Shown: positions 16,210 to 25,209 of the stretch, piece after piece
Numbering within the stretch: position 1 is the stretch's first letter
Layout: every line of letters begins with the position of its first letter
The notes under the pieces: model-generated
Told to the model about the DNA's origin: nothing
Seen by the model: only the letters and a program-made list of their open reading frames with translations
Database searches by the model: none
Translations under genes and position numbers: made by a program
Assembly (NCBI RefSeq): GCF_035634895.1
Contig: NZ_DASQCC010000100.1
Span: 1-64,000 of the forward strand
Length of the DNA: 64,000 bases
Source: Actinophytocola sp035634895
Lineage (GTDB): Bacteria; Actinomycetota; Actinomycetes; Mycobacteriales; Pseudonocardiaceae
Direction: 5' to 3'

Positions 16210-16977
16210 TCAGACCTCGGCCATCAGCTCTTCGACACAGCTCGCGAGGCGGCGTCCGTCGGCCGGCGTGACGGTGCTCCACATGCGGCCGTCGTTGTTC
16301 GCCCTGGCGAGATGGACATACCGCCCGTTCGGCGTGTCGTGGAAGGCGACGACCCGGTCGGCGCGGAGCATCCGCTGGTCGCGCTGCATGCGGGTGACGC
16401 CGAACTGGCCGCGCACGTTCATGTCGCGCACCATGTCGGCCATCGTCTTCGCGTCCTTGCCCGCGACACCCCGCCCGGTCAGCTCGGCCGCGAGCAACCG
16501 CACGTCACCACGAGCCTCGGCGTCCGCGGCGACGAGCACGTCGGTCGGCACGCTGACCGACAGCCCCGGCCCGGCGACCACGTCCCCCGCGATCGACACG
16601 GCGGCGTCGGCGATGGCGGTCTCGCGTGCGGGAATGAGCCAGACCTCGGGCCCGTCGACGGCGGCGAGCAGCGCGGTATGGCCCGCGACGACCGCGAGCG
16701 AGGAGATGCGGTGGTCGGTCCACACCCAACTGTCGATGGAGAGTTGGTGGTGGGCAAGCAGGTTCAGCTGGTCGACGAGCTCGGGCACGGCCCGGTCGCG
16801 CTTGGCGAGCCCACGCGCCTCGAGATCGTCGAACGCCTTGCGGACCAGCTGGCGACGTTCGGTGTGGGTGCGGCCCGGGCTCGGCACCGTGAGCGCCTCA
16901 TGTTTTGCCGGGAGCCCTTCGGACTCCCAGAGCACGTCGAACTCGAGCTTGGAGAGGACGATGCTGCCCCTGCTCAT
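16210..16977 (-). CDS. EspG family ESX secretion-associated protein
   Basis: 255 aa. EspG proteins are cytosolic chaperones that bind the tip of PE-PPE-type heterodimers and hand them to the ESX machine. The N-terminal LSKLEFDVLWESEGL segment, and the later repeat of alternating strands ending RYVHLARANNDGRMWSTVTPADGRRL, match the family. Its ATG follows the TAG of the PPE-like gene directly (TAGATG). That tight link fits chaperone and client translated together. Confidence 0.85.
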   Translation of the reverse strand: MSRGSIVLSKLEFDVLWESEGLPAKHEALTVPSPGRTHTERRQLVRKAFDDLEARGLAKRDRAVPELVDQLNLLAHHQLSIDSWVWTDHRISSLAVVAGHTALLAAVDGPEVWLIPARETAIADAAVSIAGDVVAGPGLSVSVPTDVLVAADAEARGDVRLLAAELTGRGVAGKDAKTMADMVRDMNVRGQFGVTRMQRDQRMLRADRVVAFHDTPNGRYVHLARANNDGRMWSTVTPADGRRLASCVEELMAEV

Positions 16978-18168
16978 CTACCCCTCATCGTCATCCCCGA
17001 TGGACTCCGGCGCGACGACCCGCTCGTCGTCGAACACGTCGCTCGACTCGACACCGTAGCGGCGAACGTGCTCCAGGTCCTCCTCGCCCTCTTCCTTCCG
17101 GCCGGCGGCCGCCGGCTGCATGAGCGAGCTGCCGGGCCGGCCGCTCTTGGCACCGAACCGCTCGGCGTTGCGCGCGGCACGGGCCTCCTCTTCCGGCGCG
17201 GTACCAAGGGGAGTGCCGTTCTTGACCGGCCCGCGGTTGGCCGTGTTACGAGAGAGGCGTTCCTCCTCTGCGCCCGCGCCGGCACCCGTGGCGCCACCGG
17301 TCCCGATGGCGGTGGCGGCGTCGGCCATGAGCAGGGGGTTGGCCGCGGCGCGAAGCGCGGCCGGGAAAGGAGCGGCGGTGTTCGGGAAGGAGGGGGCGCT
17401 GGGGAGCGGGCCGCCGCCGGTGATGGGTCCGGTGCCGACGGGCGGATTGCCGCCGGGGGTGGGGATGGGGCTGGTGCCGCCACCACCCGGTGCTCCGGGA
17501 ACGAAGCCGGTCGACCCGCCCGGCGCGCCACCGGCGGGGTTGAAGTTGCCACCCGGGTTGAAAGTGCCGACGGAGGACATGTGCGTGCTGGTGTCGACGG
17601 GCTGGGCGTTGAGGTTCATGCCGGGCGGGACGGGGAGCGCCTGGGACCTGCCGAGGGCGTCGGAACTGCTGGACTGGTAGCCGTTCATGGCGTCGACGGC
17701 CTGCTGCCGGGAGGCGTTCGTGTCCTTGACCTGTTGGGCGTGGTCGGTCGTGTGACCGAGGAAGCCCATGAACTGGTCGAAGCCGTTCTCGTCGGTGGGG
17801 CCGTTGAGCGAGCCCGCGTCCGGGGCATTGTTCTTGCCGGTGGAGAAAGCGGCGCCCTGGGAGTCGACACCCTTGGCGGAGTTGTCGACCGGGCCCTGGG
17901 ACTGGTCGGCGTAGATGCTCGCGTCCTTGGTGGCAGACGTGCCACCGTCAGCCGCCTCACCCTGCCAGGTGACGCCGATGTCAGCGAGTTGCTGACGAAG
18001 CGCGGCATCCGTGTCGGAAAGGCCGTCGGAGAGCTTCATCAACGCCGTGACCGCGCTGTAGAGCGTGGAAGGGCCAGGTCCGTTACGCAGCCCGGTCACC
18101 TGCTCGGCGAGCGCGTGGTTGTCGTATCCGTCGAAACGCAGGTTACTGAGTCCGTGGTCCCCGGCCAT
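16978..18168 (-). CDS. PPE-like / WXG-containing type VII secretion substrate
   Basis: 396 aa. The N-terminal about 170 residues are helical, with W-x-G in VTWQGEAADGG, as in PPE-like proteins of non-mycobacterial actinomycetes. A Pro/Gly-rich middle (about 190-290) follows. The tail has charged motifs (EERLSRNTANRGPV, then RKEEGEEDLEHVRRYGVE and ERVVAPESIG) that recur at the C-terminus of such substrates. It is followed directly by espG and preceded by the lipoprotein gene. No enzyme domain is visible. It is probably an exported structural or effector protein. Confidence 0.78.
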   Translation of the reverse strand: MAGDHGLSNLRFDGYDNHALAEQVTGLRNGPGPSTLYSAVTALMKLSDGLSDTDAALRQQLADIGVTWQGEAADGGTSATKDASIYADQSQGPVDNSAKGVDSQGAAFSTGKNNAPDAGSLNGPTDENGFDQFMGFLGHTTDHAQQVKDTNASRQQAVDAMNGYQSSSSDALGRSQALPVPPGMNLNAQPVDTSTHMSSVGTFNPGGNFNPAGGAPGGSTGFVPGAPGGGGTSPIPTPGGNPPVGTGPITGGGPLPSAPSFPNTAAPFPAALRAAANPLLMADAATAIGTGGATGAGAGAEEERLSRNTANRGPVKNGTPLGTAPEEEARAARNAERFGAKSGRPGSSLMQPAAAGRKEEGEEDLEHVRRYGVESSDVFDDERVVAPESIGDDDEG

Positions 18169-18178
18169 AGCTACTTCC

Positions 18179-18799
18179 TTACCTCATGGTCTGCAGTGTC
18201 TGCAGCGCCATCTCGGCCGCTTCCTTGCCACCCTGGCAGATGGCATCCCCGGTGATGTCGTCGCTGATCGGTTCCATCTCGACATGCAGATGCTGGTTCT
18301 TCGCTACGCCGACCGCGATGGCGCATTCGTGCTTTCCGCCACCCAGGAGGTGGAACTGGGCCGCCGGATAGCCGCCGACAGAGATCAACTTGACGTCGGC
18401 GTTGTGTGGTTCATTGATCCACCACGCCACGTCGACGTTCGTGACAGCGATCACGCTGTAGCTGATGAATGGCTCCTCGGCATCCTTGTCGAGAGTGCAG
18501 TTCTTCATGTCCTTGTAGATCGTCCCGGCATCGCCGCCGTCATCGGGGGTGACCTCGTTGATCTGCAGATCCGATCGCTGGGCTGTCGTGAACAGCGTGC
18601 ACGGGTCGATGCCGTCGAGTGAGAGGTCCCGAGGTGGAGGCGGGACGTCCACCGAGGAAGTGCTCGGATTGCCGGTCGAAGTCGAACCGCCACCGGCCGT
18701 GGAAGAGTCGGAGGTCGCGCTGCCAGCCTGGCTGACCGTGCATCCCGCCACAAGGGCCACAGCCGCGACCACGGGGAGCAGGATCGACTTCCTACGCAC
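18179..18799 (-). CDS. DUF3558-like lipoprotein
   Basis: 206 aa. A basic start (VRRKSILL) and hydrophobic helix end in the lipobox VAGC (Cys about residue 19), followed by a Ser/Thr/Gly linker and a compact domain with IDPCTLFTTAQ, NCTLDKD and HECAIAVGVA, the Cys pattern of DUF3558. It is anchored on the outer face of the membrane. The GTG at 18799 overlaps the stop of the upstream gene by 8 bases. Such lipoproteins are often next to type VII satellite genes in Pseudonocardiaceae. Function is unknown. Confidence 0.82.
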   Translation of the reverse strand: MRRKSILLPVVAAVALVAGCTVSQAGSATSDSSTAGGGSTSTGNPSTSSVDVPPPPRDLSLDGIDPCTLFTTAQRSDLQINEVTPDDGGDAGTIYKDMKNCTLDKDAEEPFISYSVIAVTNVDVAWWINEPHNADVKLISVGGYPAAQFHLLGGGKHECAIAVGVAKNQHLHVEMEPISDDITGDAICQGGKEAAEMALQTLQTMR

Positions 18800-19190
18800 C
18801 CTTTTTCCCAAAAGCCGTGGCGATCTGGTCCTCGGTGTAGCCATAGGTCTTGGCTGCGTCACCCAACTGGACTGCCAGCTTCTTCAGGCCCAGGACGTAT
18901 TCCCTGATCCGCGTGTCGTAGGAGTCGTCGTTGTCGACGAGGACCTCGTTCCATGCCTTCGCCATACGGATGCTCACGTCGTCAGTGCCCGGCGGCTGGA
19001 TACGAAGGTCGTGTCTGCGTTCTTGCCACACCTTCTGGAGGGCGTCAGCCTGGGACTCGACGATGCGGCCGGCGGCCAGGACGTTGTCCCTTGTCACTGT
19101 GAAGGTGCCGGACGTGATGGCCGCAGTCGCCTTGTTGAGCTTGGTGAAGGCGGTATCGACGCCGCTGGCTATGTCGCCGGCGAGGTACAT
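18792..19190 (-). CDS. Helical type VII locus protein, unknown function
   Basis: 132 aa, predicted all-helical (TRDNVLAAGRIVESQADALQ, then YVLGLKKLAVQLGDAAKTYG), without signal peptide or W-x-G motif. The length and helical layout resemble the WXG-like accessory proteins encoded first in such operons. GGGGAG lies 7 nt before the ATG at 19190, so this start is preferred to the GTG at 19205. It is the first gene of the operon. The promoter must lie in the 19191-19313 gap after purD. Confidence 0.65.
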   Translation of the reverse strand: MYLAGDIASGVDTAFTKLNKATAAITSGTFTVTRDNVLAAGRIVESQADALQKVWQERRHDLRIQPPGTDDVSIRMAKAWNEVLVDNDDSYDTRIREYVLGLKKLAVQLGDAAKTYGYTEDQIATAFGKKGA

Positions 19191-19313
19191 CTCGTCGCTC
19201 CCCACTCTTCGTGACGGGCCGGTCTCTTTCCGCAGGTTACCAATGCCGCGCAGGACTCACCTGAACTTTGACGAAGAAGTGGCACTACCGGTTCCGCTGA
19301 TTGGCTGAACCCG

Positions 19314-20570
19314 TTACGGAGCGGTGACCTCGCCCTTGGCCGCGCGTGCCGCGATGTCCGTCCGGTGGTGCGAGCCCGCCAGGTGGACCTCGTCCACTCG
19401 CCGGTACGCGTCCTCGCGGGCCTCCGTCAGGGTCTCGCCCGTGCCCACCACCGACAGGACGCGACCACCAGCGGACACGATCGCGCCGTCGTCGCGGCGG
19501 CGGGTGCCCGCGTGGAGGACGGCGTGGGCCTCGGCGCCGGTGATCACGTCGCCCGCGCGGGCTCGTGCGGGGTAGCCCTCGGCGGCGACCACCACCGTCA
19601 CCGCGTAACCGTCGCTCCACTCCAGGGGTGGGTATGCCGCCAGGGTGCCCGTCGCGGCGGCGTTCAGTAGGCCGGCTATGGGGGTGCGGAGCAGGGGCAG
19701 GACAACCTGCGTCTCCGGGTCGCCGAAGCGGCAGTTGAACTCGATCACCTGCGGGCCGTCGCTCGTCAGTGCCAGGCCCGCGTACAGGAGGCCGGAGAAC
19801 GGGGTGCCCCGCGCCGCCAGCTCGTCGACCACCGGTTGGATGATCTTCGCCAGCACGTCCTTGACCATGCCGGGTGGTGCCCATGGCAGCGGGGCGTACG
19901 CGCCCATGCCGCCCGTGTTCGGGCCGGCGTCGTCGTCGCCGACGCGCTTGAAGTCCTGCGCGGGCACCAGTGGGACGACCGTCGTGCCGTCGACCACGCA
20001 GAACAGGGACGCCTCGGGGCCGTCCAGGAACGACTCCAGCAGCACGGGGTGGCCGCCGTCCAGGAGGGTCATGGCGTGGGTGCGAGCCGCCGCTCGGTCG
20101 CTCGTGACCAGGACACCCTTGCCCGCGGCCAGGCCGTCGTCCTTGACGACCCAGGTGGGGCCGAAGTGGGCCAGGGCCGCGTCCAGCTTGGCCGGGTTGT
20201 CGACGATCTCGCTCTGGGCGGTCGGCACGCCGGCGGCGGCCATGACCTCCTTGGCGAACGCCTTCGAGCCCTCGATGCGGGCCGCCTCGGTGGACGGGCC
20301 GAAGCACGCGATGCCGGCCGCGCGCACGGCGTCGGCGGCACCCGCTACCAGCGGCACCTCCGGGCCGACGACGACCAGATCGGCGTCCCACTCCGTGGCC
20401 CGCGCGGCGATGGCCGCGGGGTCGGCGACGTCGACACCGTAGGACTCGGCGACGGCCGCCGTGCCCGCGTTGCCGGGGGCGCACGCCAGCGCCGTCACCG
20501 TGGGGTCGTGAGACAGCGCGAGCACCAGCGCGTGCTCACGCGCACCGGACCCAATCACCAGTACACGCAC
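19314..20570 (-). CDS. purD: Phosphoribosylamine-glycine ligase (GAR synthetase)
   Basis: 418 aa ATP-grasp enzyme, step 2 of de novo purine synthesis: phosphoribosylamine + glycine + ATP to GAR. Landmarks are VIGSGAREHAL at the start, GPEVPLVAG, VKDDGLAAGKGV (ATP-grasp Lys), DDDAGPNTGGMGAY, and EFNCRFGDPETQ binding Mg. The GTG at 20570 places VRVLVIGSG at the N-terminus as in other PurD proteins. No strong ribosome site is seen, so a leaderless transcript is possible. It is transcribed towards the type VII operon, not clustered with purB or purA. Confidence 0.95.
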   Translation of the reverse strand: MRVLVIGSGAREHALVLALSHDPTVTALACAPGNAGTAAVAESYGVDVADPAAIAARATEWDADLVVVGPEVPLVAGAADAVRAAGIACFGPSTEAARIEGSKAFAKEVMAAAGVPTAQSEIVDNPAKLDAALAHFGPTWVVKDDGLAAGKGVLVTSDRAAARTHAMTLLDGGHPVLLESFLDGPEASLFCVVDGTTVVPLVPAQDFKRVGDDDAGPNTGGMGAYAPLPWAPPGMVKDVLAKIIQPVVDELAARGTPFSGLLYAGLALTSDGPQVIEFNCRFGDPETQVVLPLLRTPIAGLLNAAATGTLAAYPPLEWSDGYAVTVVVAAEGYPARARAGDVITGAEAHAVLHAGTRRRDDGAIVSAGGRVLSVVGTGETLTEAREDAYRRVDEVHLAGSHHRTDIAARAAKGEVTAP

Positions 20571-20748
20571 GAGCAAACAGCGTAGATGGGACGGCCGGCC
20601 GGGGCAGCGCCAGGGCCGAGACGTGCTCGAACCCATGCGATACCGACACCGGTTCTTGGTCTCGCGAACCACGCCGTCCCGCCGGAAAGCCCGTTGCCCG
20701 TCAGGAAACCGACCATCGCCGAAGAAATTTCAGCTTTGTGGACCTCTT

Positions 20749-20820
20749 GTGGTTACGTAGGCAGCCCCCACCCGATCCCGGGGGCCACCCCGCTTGCCAG
20801 TCTACCGGGTGGGGGTGACG
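20749..20820 (+). repeat. Short interspersed repeat, copy D
   Basis: GTGGTTACGTAGGCAG, then CCCGGGGGCC and CCAGTCTACCGGGTG, align with copy E at 29930-30002 over about 70 bases. It sits in the 333-nt gap between purD and the TAXI gene. Beyond the repeat and the DnaA-like sites nothing was recognised in 20571-20903. Confidence 0.5.
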
Positions 20821-20843
20821 GGAGGGGGGATCTTGATCTTGAC

Positions 20844-20852
20844 TGTGGATAA
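20844..20852 (-). promoter_or_regulatory. DnaA-box match in purD/TAXI gap
   Basis: TGTGGATAA is the exact complement of TTATCCACA. A partial second site, TTGTGGATG, follows at 20862-20870. One perfect 9-mer can occur by chance in this much DNA, so only the clustering next to repeat D makes it notable. Confidence 0.35.
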
Positions 20853-20903
20853 CTGGGGCGGTTGTGGATGGCTGGCCCGACACCCGGCCTGACCAGCCTT
20901 TTC

Positions 20904-21881
20904 CTACTTCGCGGCCAGGGCTTGGGCGGCGCCCGGGTGGAGTTTCACGGGGGCGGTGTCCGTGGCTTTCACCCGGTCGAGGGCTCTTGCCGCCTGGTGG
21001 ACCTTCACCAGTTCGTCCTTCTTGTCGAAGATCAGTTTGGTGATGGCGCACGCGTTGTTGTTCGGGAAGTCCTTGCGGACCAGCAACATGTTCGGCACCA
21101 CGATGCTCGGGACGTCCTTGGGCAACCCGTACGTGGCCGCCGGCATCGTCCCCTTCTCGTAGACCGGGTTGACCTTCTTCAGGTCGTCCAGCAGGTTCGT
21201 CACGTCGACGAACTTCACGTCCACCGAGGTCGTCAGGTCGGTCAGCTCGGGGGTTGGCAGGCCGCCTGACCAGATCAGCCCGTCGATCTGCCCCGCCTTC
21301 ATCTGGTCCACCGTCGGGCGCAGGGCGAGGCGTTGGGCCGAGATGTCCGTGTCCGACAGGCCCGCCGCCGTCAGCAGGCGGTTCGCGATCACCTCCGTGC
21401 CGGACTTCGGGGAACCCGTGGAGATCCGCTTGCCCTTCATGTCCGCCATCGTGTCGATGCCGCTGTTCGCGCGCACGACCACCTGCGTGTAGTTCGGGTA
21501 GATGCGGGCCAGTGCCTCGACGTCCTGGCGCTTTCCGTCGAACGACGCCTTGCCCTCCACCGCGTCCGCCGCCGTGTCGGCCAGCGCGAACGCCACGTCG
21601 TAGTCACCCGCCACCAGCTGCTGGATGTTCTGCACCGACGCCCCGGTCTCCGCCGCCGTCGCCTTCAGTGGGGTGTTGTCGCTGATCAGCTGCGCCAGGC
21701 CGCCGCCGAGCGTGTAGTACACCCCGCCCGTGTTCCCGGTCGCGATCGTGATTCTGCCGCTGGACGCCTCGCAGCCGCCCGACGACTCGTTCGACGCGTT
21801 GCTCGCCTGTTTCCCCCCGCACGCCGCCGCCACCATGGCGACCGCCAGCGCGGCGGACGCGATCCGCATGGCTCGCATCAT
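20904..21881 (-). CDS. TAXI family TRAP transporter solute-binding lipoprotein
   Basis: 325 aa. The N-terminal helix ends in a lipobox (VAAACGG). The mature protein starts with ITIATGNTGGVYYTLGGGLA, the hallmark of TAXI (TRAP-associated extracytoplasmic immunogenic) receptors, with TGSPKSGTEVIA and MKAGQIDGLIWSGGLP further on. It binds a small organic acid or amino acid outside the cell and passes it to the membrane subunit. The ATG overlaps the permease stop (ATGATG), and AGGAG is 5-6 nt upstream. Confidence 0.9.
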   Translation of the reverse strand: MMRAMRIASAALAVAMVAAACGGKQASNASNESSGGCEASSGRITIATGNTGGVYYTLGGGLAQLISDNTPLKATAAETGASVQNIQQLVAGDYDVAFALADTAADAVEGKASFDGKRQDVEALARIYPNYTQVVVRANSGIDTMADMKGKRISTGSPKSGTEVIANRLLTAAGLSDTDISAQRLALRPTVDQMKAGQIDGLIWSGGLPTPELTDLTTSVDVKFVDVTNLLDDLKKVNPVYEKGTMPAATYGLPKDVPSIVVPNMLLVRKDFPNNNACAITKLIFDKKDELVKVHQAARALDRVKATDTAPVKLHPGAAQALAAK

Positions 21882-23908
21882 TGGGCTCCTTGTTCTCTCG
21901 GGGTCCTGCGGCCGATCAGGTGGATGACGACCGCCACCGCAAAGAAACCGACGCCGATCGCTATCGACAGCGGTTGCAGGTAGAGCAAGAGCAGGGCCGC
22001 CGGCACGCACATGGCACGTTCCGGCCACCGAGCCGGGCCGAACAGCCAGCCGCCCGTGACGACCGCCAGGGCCGCCACGCCGAGCGCGGACACCACGACG
22101 ACCCACAGCACCGTCACCGCGTCCTGCTGGAGCAGCAACGCGGAACCGTTGTCCGTCAACACGAACGCCAACGGCACCAGGAACGCGGGCAGCGTGTACT
22201 TCCACGTCTGCCACATCGTCCTCATCACCGAACCGCCGGTGATCGCGGCCGCCGCCACCGCGGCCAGGGCGGTCGGCGGGGTCACCTCCGACAGGACCGC
22301 GTAGTAGAAGATGAACATCGCGACCTCGGGCGGCGCCACGTTCAGATCCGCCAGCGCCGGGCCAAGCACCACCCACGCGATGATGAACGACGCGGTCACC
22401 GGCACCGCAAGGCCCAGCACGCTCACCGCGACCGCCGCGAAGACGGCCGTCAGCACCAGGGCCATGGTCGGGTTCGACGCCAGCGCCTGTGCCTTGTCCA
22501 CGAGTGTCGACGCCAGCTCCTGGCCCAGCCCCGTCTTCGTGATCGTCGACGTGATCACCCCCGCCGCCGCGCACACCGCGACCACCGGGAGCGCGCCGCG
22601 GATGCCTTCCGCCAACGAGTCCGCGATCAGGCGCACCCAGGCGAGCGGCGACCCGCCGCCCACCAGTTGCGAGATCAGCGCGAACAGCGCCGACACACCC
22701 GTCGCGTAGACCACCGCGGTGAACGGCGGGATGTCCAGTGCCAGGAACACCACGATGATCCCCAGCGACACGAAGTGGTAGCCGCCGCCCTTCAGCAGCT
22801 CCCACACCCGCGGGGTGTCCAGGTCCACCGGCTTCGCGCCGAAGCGCCGCGCGTCGGCCTCCACCGCGAACGCGATGCCCAGGTAGTACAGGACCGTCGG
22901 CATGATCGCCCACAGCAGCACGGTCAGGTACGAGACCTGCAGGTACTCCGCGATGATGAACGCCGCCGCGCCCAGCGTCGGCGGCGACAGGATCGCGCCG
23001 ATGCCCGACGCGGCGAGGAGTCCGCCCGCGTTCTCGCGCGGGTAGCCGGCACGCCGCAGCACCGGCCACGTGATCGCGCCGAGGCTCACCGTCGTCGCCG
23101 TGCCCGAGCCCGACACCGTGCCGAGCAGGAAGCCCGACAGCGCGGCCGTGCGCCCGGGCGCGGTGCGGGACCTGCGGAACGTGGCGAAGCTCAGGTCCAC
23201 GAAGAACGTGCCGGCACCGGACGCGGACAGCACCGCGCCGTAGATCGTGAACAGCACGATGTACGTCGCGGCCACGTCCAGCGGGATGCCGTAGAACCCG
23301 CTCTGGTCGTTGTACAGCGCGTTGACGATCTGGCTGAAGTCCACGCCCGCGTGCGCGATGTCCCAGTCCTGCGGCAGGTAGCCGCCGTAGTACGCGTACG
23401 CCAGAAAAGCCAGGCACACCAACGGAAGCACCAGACCGGTCGTGCGCCTGGTCGCCTCCAGGACCAGGACCAGCAGCAGCGCGCCCGCTATGACGTCCGG
23501 TGTGGACAGGATCCCCTGCCGGTCCAGGAACGCGTCGAAGCCGCCCGCGAAGCCGTCGCCGCCGACCGGCAGCACCGGGTACAGACCGACCAGCAACGCG
23601 ATCACCGCGAACGCCCAGTCGAGCGGGCCGGGGTTGTCGGGGTCCTTGGCCGTGCCACGCATCCGGTAGCACAGGAACACCAGCGGCAGCGTGAGTGCCA
23701 GGAAGATCACCAGGTAGAACTGGTTGCCCGTGGCGAACGGCCAGAAGACCTGTTTGAGCACGAGCAGGGCGACCGCGATCGACGCCGCCCAGACGAACCG
23801 GTCCCAGCGGCCGGTCAGCCGCCGCGCCGGGCGTTCCTCGTCGTGCTCGCCGACCGTGCCGGCCACACCCACCTCGGCGTCCATGTCTTCCGTAGACCTG
23901 GTCACCAT
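21878..23908 (-). CDS. TRAP transporter fused permease (DctQM-type)
   Basis: 676 aa, a fusion of the small 4-helix and large 12-helix TRAP membrane proteins, the usual partner of TAXI receptors. About 16-18 hydrophobic helices are visible, together with the DctM-like GTVSGSGTATTVSLGAITWPVL and the SEVTPPTALAAVAAAAI motif near the C-terminus. It uses an ion gradient, not ATP. A long charged N-terminal cytosolic segment (EVGVAGTVGEHDEERPARR) is present. The start is uncertain; ATG codons at 23908 and 23884 are both possible. It overlaps the receptor gene by four bases and is divergent from the GDPD gene. Confidence 0.9.
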   Translation of the reverse strand: MVTRSTEDMDAEVGVAGTVGEHDEERPARRLTGRWDRFVWAASIAVALLVLKQVFWPFATGNQFYLVIFLALTLPLVFLCYRMRGTAKDPDNPGPLDWAFAVIALLVGLYPVLPVGGDGFAGGFDAFLDRQGILSTPDVIAGALLLVLVLEATRRTTGLVLPLVCLAFLAYAYYGGYLPQDWDIAHAGVDFSQIVNALYNDQSGFYGIPLDVAATYIVLFTIYGAVLSASGAGTFFVDLSFATFRRSRTAPGRTAALSGFLLGTVSGSGTATTVSLGAITWPVLRRAGYPRENAGGLLAASGIGAILSPPTLGAAAFIIAEYLQVSYLTVLLWAIMPTVLYYLGIAFAVEADARRFGAKPVDLDTPRVWELLKGGGYHFVSLGIIVVFLALDIPPFTAVVYATGVSALFALISQLVGGGSPLAWVRLIADSLAEGIRGALPVVAVCAAAGVITSTITKTGLGQELASTLVDKAQALASNPTMALVLTAVFAAVAVSVLGLAVPVTASFIIAWVVLGPALADLNVAPPEVAMFIFYYAVLSEVTPPTALAAVAAAAITGGSVMRTMWQTWKYTLPAFLVPLAFVLTDNGSALLLQQDAVTVLWVVVVSALGVAALAVVTGGWLFGPARWPERAMCVPAALLLLYLQPLSIAIGVGFFAVAVVIHLIGRRTPREQGAQ

Positions 23909-24050
23909 CCGCAACCTACCGGTCACGCCGACAAGATGATCGGATGCGTAATCGCTTCGTCACCTTCTCCTCTGGTGGAGTTTCCTCAGCTGGGCAACGA
24001 TGCGCAGGCCTTGCGGCAGCGCCGTGAGGCTTCGATCGGAGGAGGAGACC

Positions 24051-25163
24051 GTGAGTTCGAAGTTACTGCGCCTGGCCGTCACGGCGACGGCGGCGCTCGC
24101 CCTGGTCGGCGCGGCTCCCGCGACGGCCGAGCACGGCCCGGCCACGACCACCGCCGCACACGACGACTTCACCGTCGTCGGGCACCGCGGCGCCGCGGGG
24201 TACCGGCCGGAGCACACGCTCGCGTCCTACGAGCTCGCGGCCCGGATGGGCGCCGACTACATCGAGCCGGACCTGGTCGTCACCAGGGACGGCGTGCTGG
24301 TCGCCCGGCACGAGCCGGAGATCGGCGGCACCACCGACGTCGCGGCCCACCCCGAGTTCGCCGGCCGCAAGACCACCAAGCTGCTCGACGGTGTGGCCAC
24401 CACCGGCTGGTTCACCGAGGACTTCACGCTCGCCGAGCTGAAGACGTTGCGTGCCAAGGAACGCATCCCGGCCGTCCGCCAGCGCAACACGATCTACGAC
24501 GGGAAGTACCAGGTCCCGACGTTCCAGGAGGTCATCGACCTGTCGCGGCGGCTGTCGCGCGAGCTGCACCGGGAGATCGGCATCTACCCGGAGACCAAGC
24601 ACCCCACGTACTTCCGCAAGCAGGGCCTGCCGCTGGAGCCGCGACTCGTGGCGGCGCTCAACCGCAACGGGCTGAACCGCCCCAGCGCCAAGGTGTTCGT
24701 GCAGTCGTTCGAGGTCACGAACCTGATCCAGCTGCACAGGGTGCTGCGGGTGCCCCTCGTGCAGCTGACCTCCGCGTCGGGAGCGCCGTTCGACTTCGTG
24801 GACTCCGGTGACCCGCGGACCTACGCGGACATCACCTCGGCCACGGGCCTGAAGGACGTCGCCAGGTACGCCGAGGGCCTCGGGCCGGACAAGAACCAGA
24901 TCATCCCGCGCGACGCCGCCGGCTTCCTTGCGGCGCCGACGACGCTGGTCCGGGACGCGCACCGGGCGGGCCTGAAGGTCCACCCGTACACGTTCCGCGC
25001 GGAGAACACGTTCCTGCCGGCGGACTTCCGCTCCTCAGCGGACCCGAACGCGTACGGCGACCTGTTCGGTGAGATCGCCACGTTCAAGGCCACGGGCATC
25101 GACGGCCTGTTCACCGACAACACCGACATCGCGGTGGCACAGGAGCAGTTGGCCGCCGCCTAG
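24051..25163 (+). CDS. Secreted glycerophosphodiester phosphodiesterase
   Basis: 370 aa. A signal peptide (LAVTATAALALVGAAPATA, cleaved near residue 25) is followed by a GDPD TIM barrel: VGHRGAAGYRPEHT with the catalytic His and Arg, EPDLVVTRDG binding metal, and HEPEI with the second His. It hydrolyses glycerophosphodiesters to an alcohol and glycerol-3-phosphate outside the cell, supplying phosphate and glycerol. The GTG at 24051 has GGAGGAGGAG just upstream. A strong hairpin follows the stop. Confidence 0.93.
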   Translation: MSSKLLRLAVTATAALALVGAAPATAEHGPATTTAAHDDFTVVGHRGAAGYRPEHTLASYELAARMGADYIEPDLVVTRDGVLVARHEPEIGGTTDVAAHPEFAGRKTTKLLDGVATTGWFTEDFTLAELKTLRAKERIPAVRQRNTIYDGKYQVPTFQEVIDLSRRLSRELHREIGIYPETKHPTYFRKQGLPLEPRLVAALNRNGLNRPSAKVFVQSFEVTNLIQLHRVLRVPLVQLTSASGAPFDFVDSGDPRTYADITSATGLKDVARYAEGLGPDKNQIIPRDAAGFLAAPTTLVRDAHRAGLKVHPYTFRAENTFLPADFRSSADPNAYGDLFGEIATFKATGIDGLFTDNTDIAVAQEQLAAA

Positions 25164-25167
25164 GCTT

Positions 25168-25209
25168 ACGGACCCCCTCGGGACGCCCAATGTCCCGAGG
25201 GGGGTCCGT
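25168..25209. terminator. Bidirectional terminator between GDPD and purA
   Basis: ACGGACCCCCTCGGGAC (25168-25184) pairs with GTCCCGAGGGGGGTCCGT (25192-25209) across a 7-nt loop, with one extra G. It serves both convergent genes. Its GGACCCCC/GGGGGTCC base is shared with the terminator at 28004-28044. Confidence 0.85.

Noticed and set aside
15340..18255. A 971-residue open frame on the plus strand
   Set aside because: It lies wholly antisense to the type VII genes, is Arg/Val/His/Asp-rich as expected for a shadow of high-GC codons, and has no recognisable domain.
21881..24811. A 976-residue plus-strand open frame, Arg/His-rich
   Set aside because: It is antisense to the TRAP permease and runs out of frame through the GDPD gene. 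Composition and lack of a ribosome site show it is noncoding.
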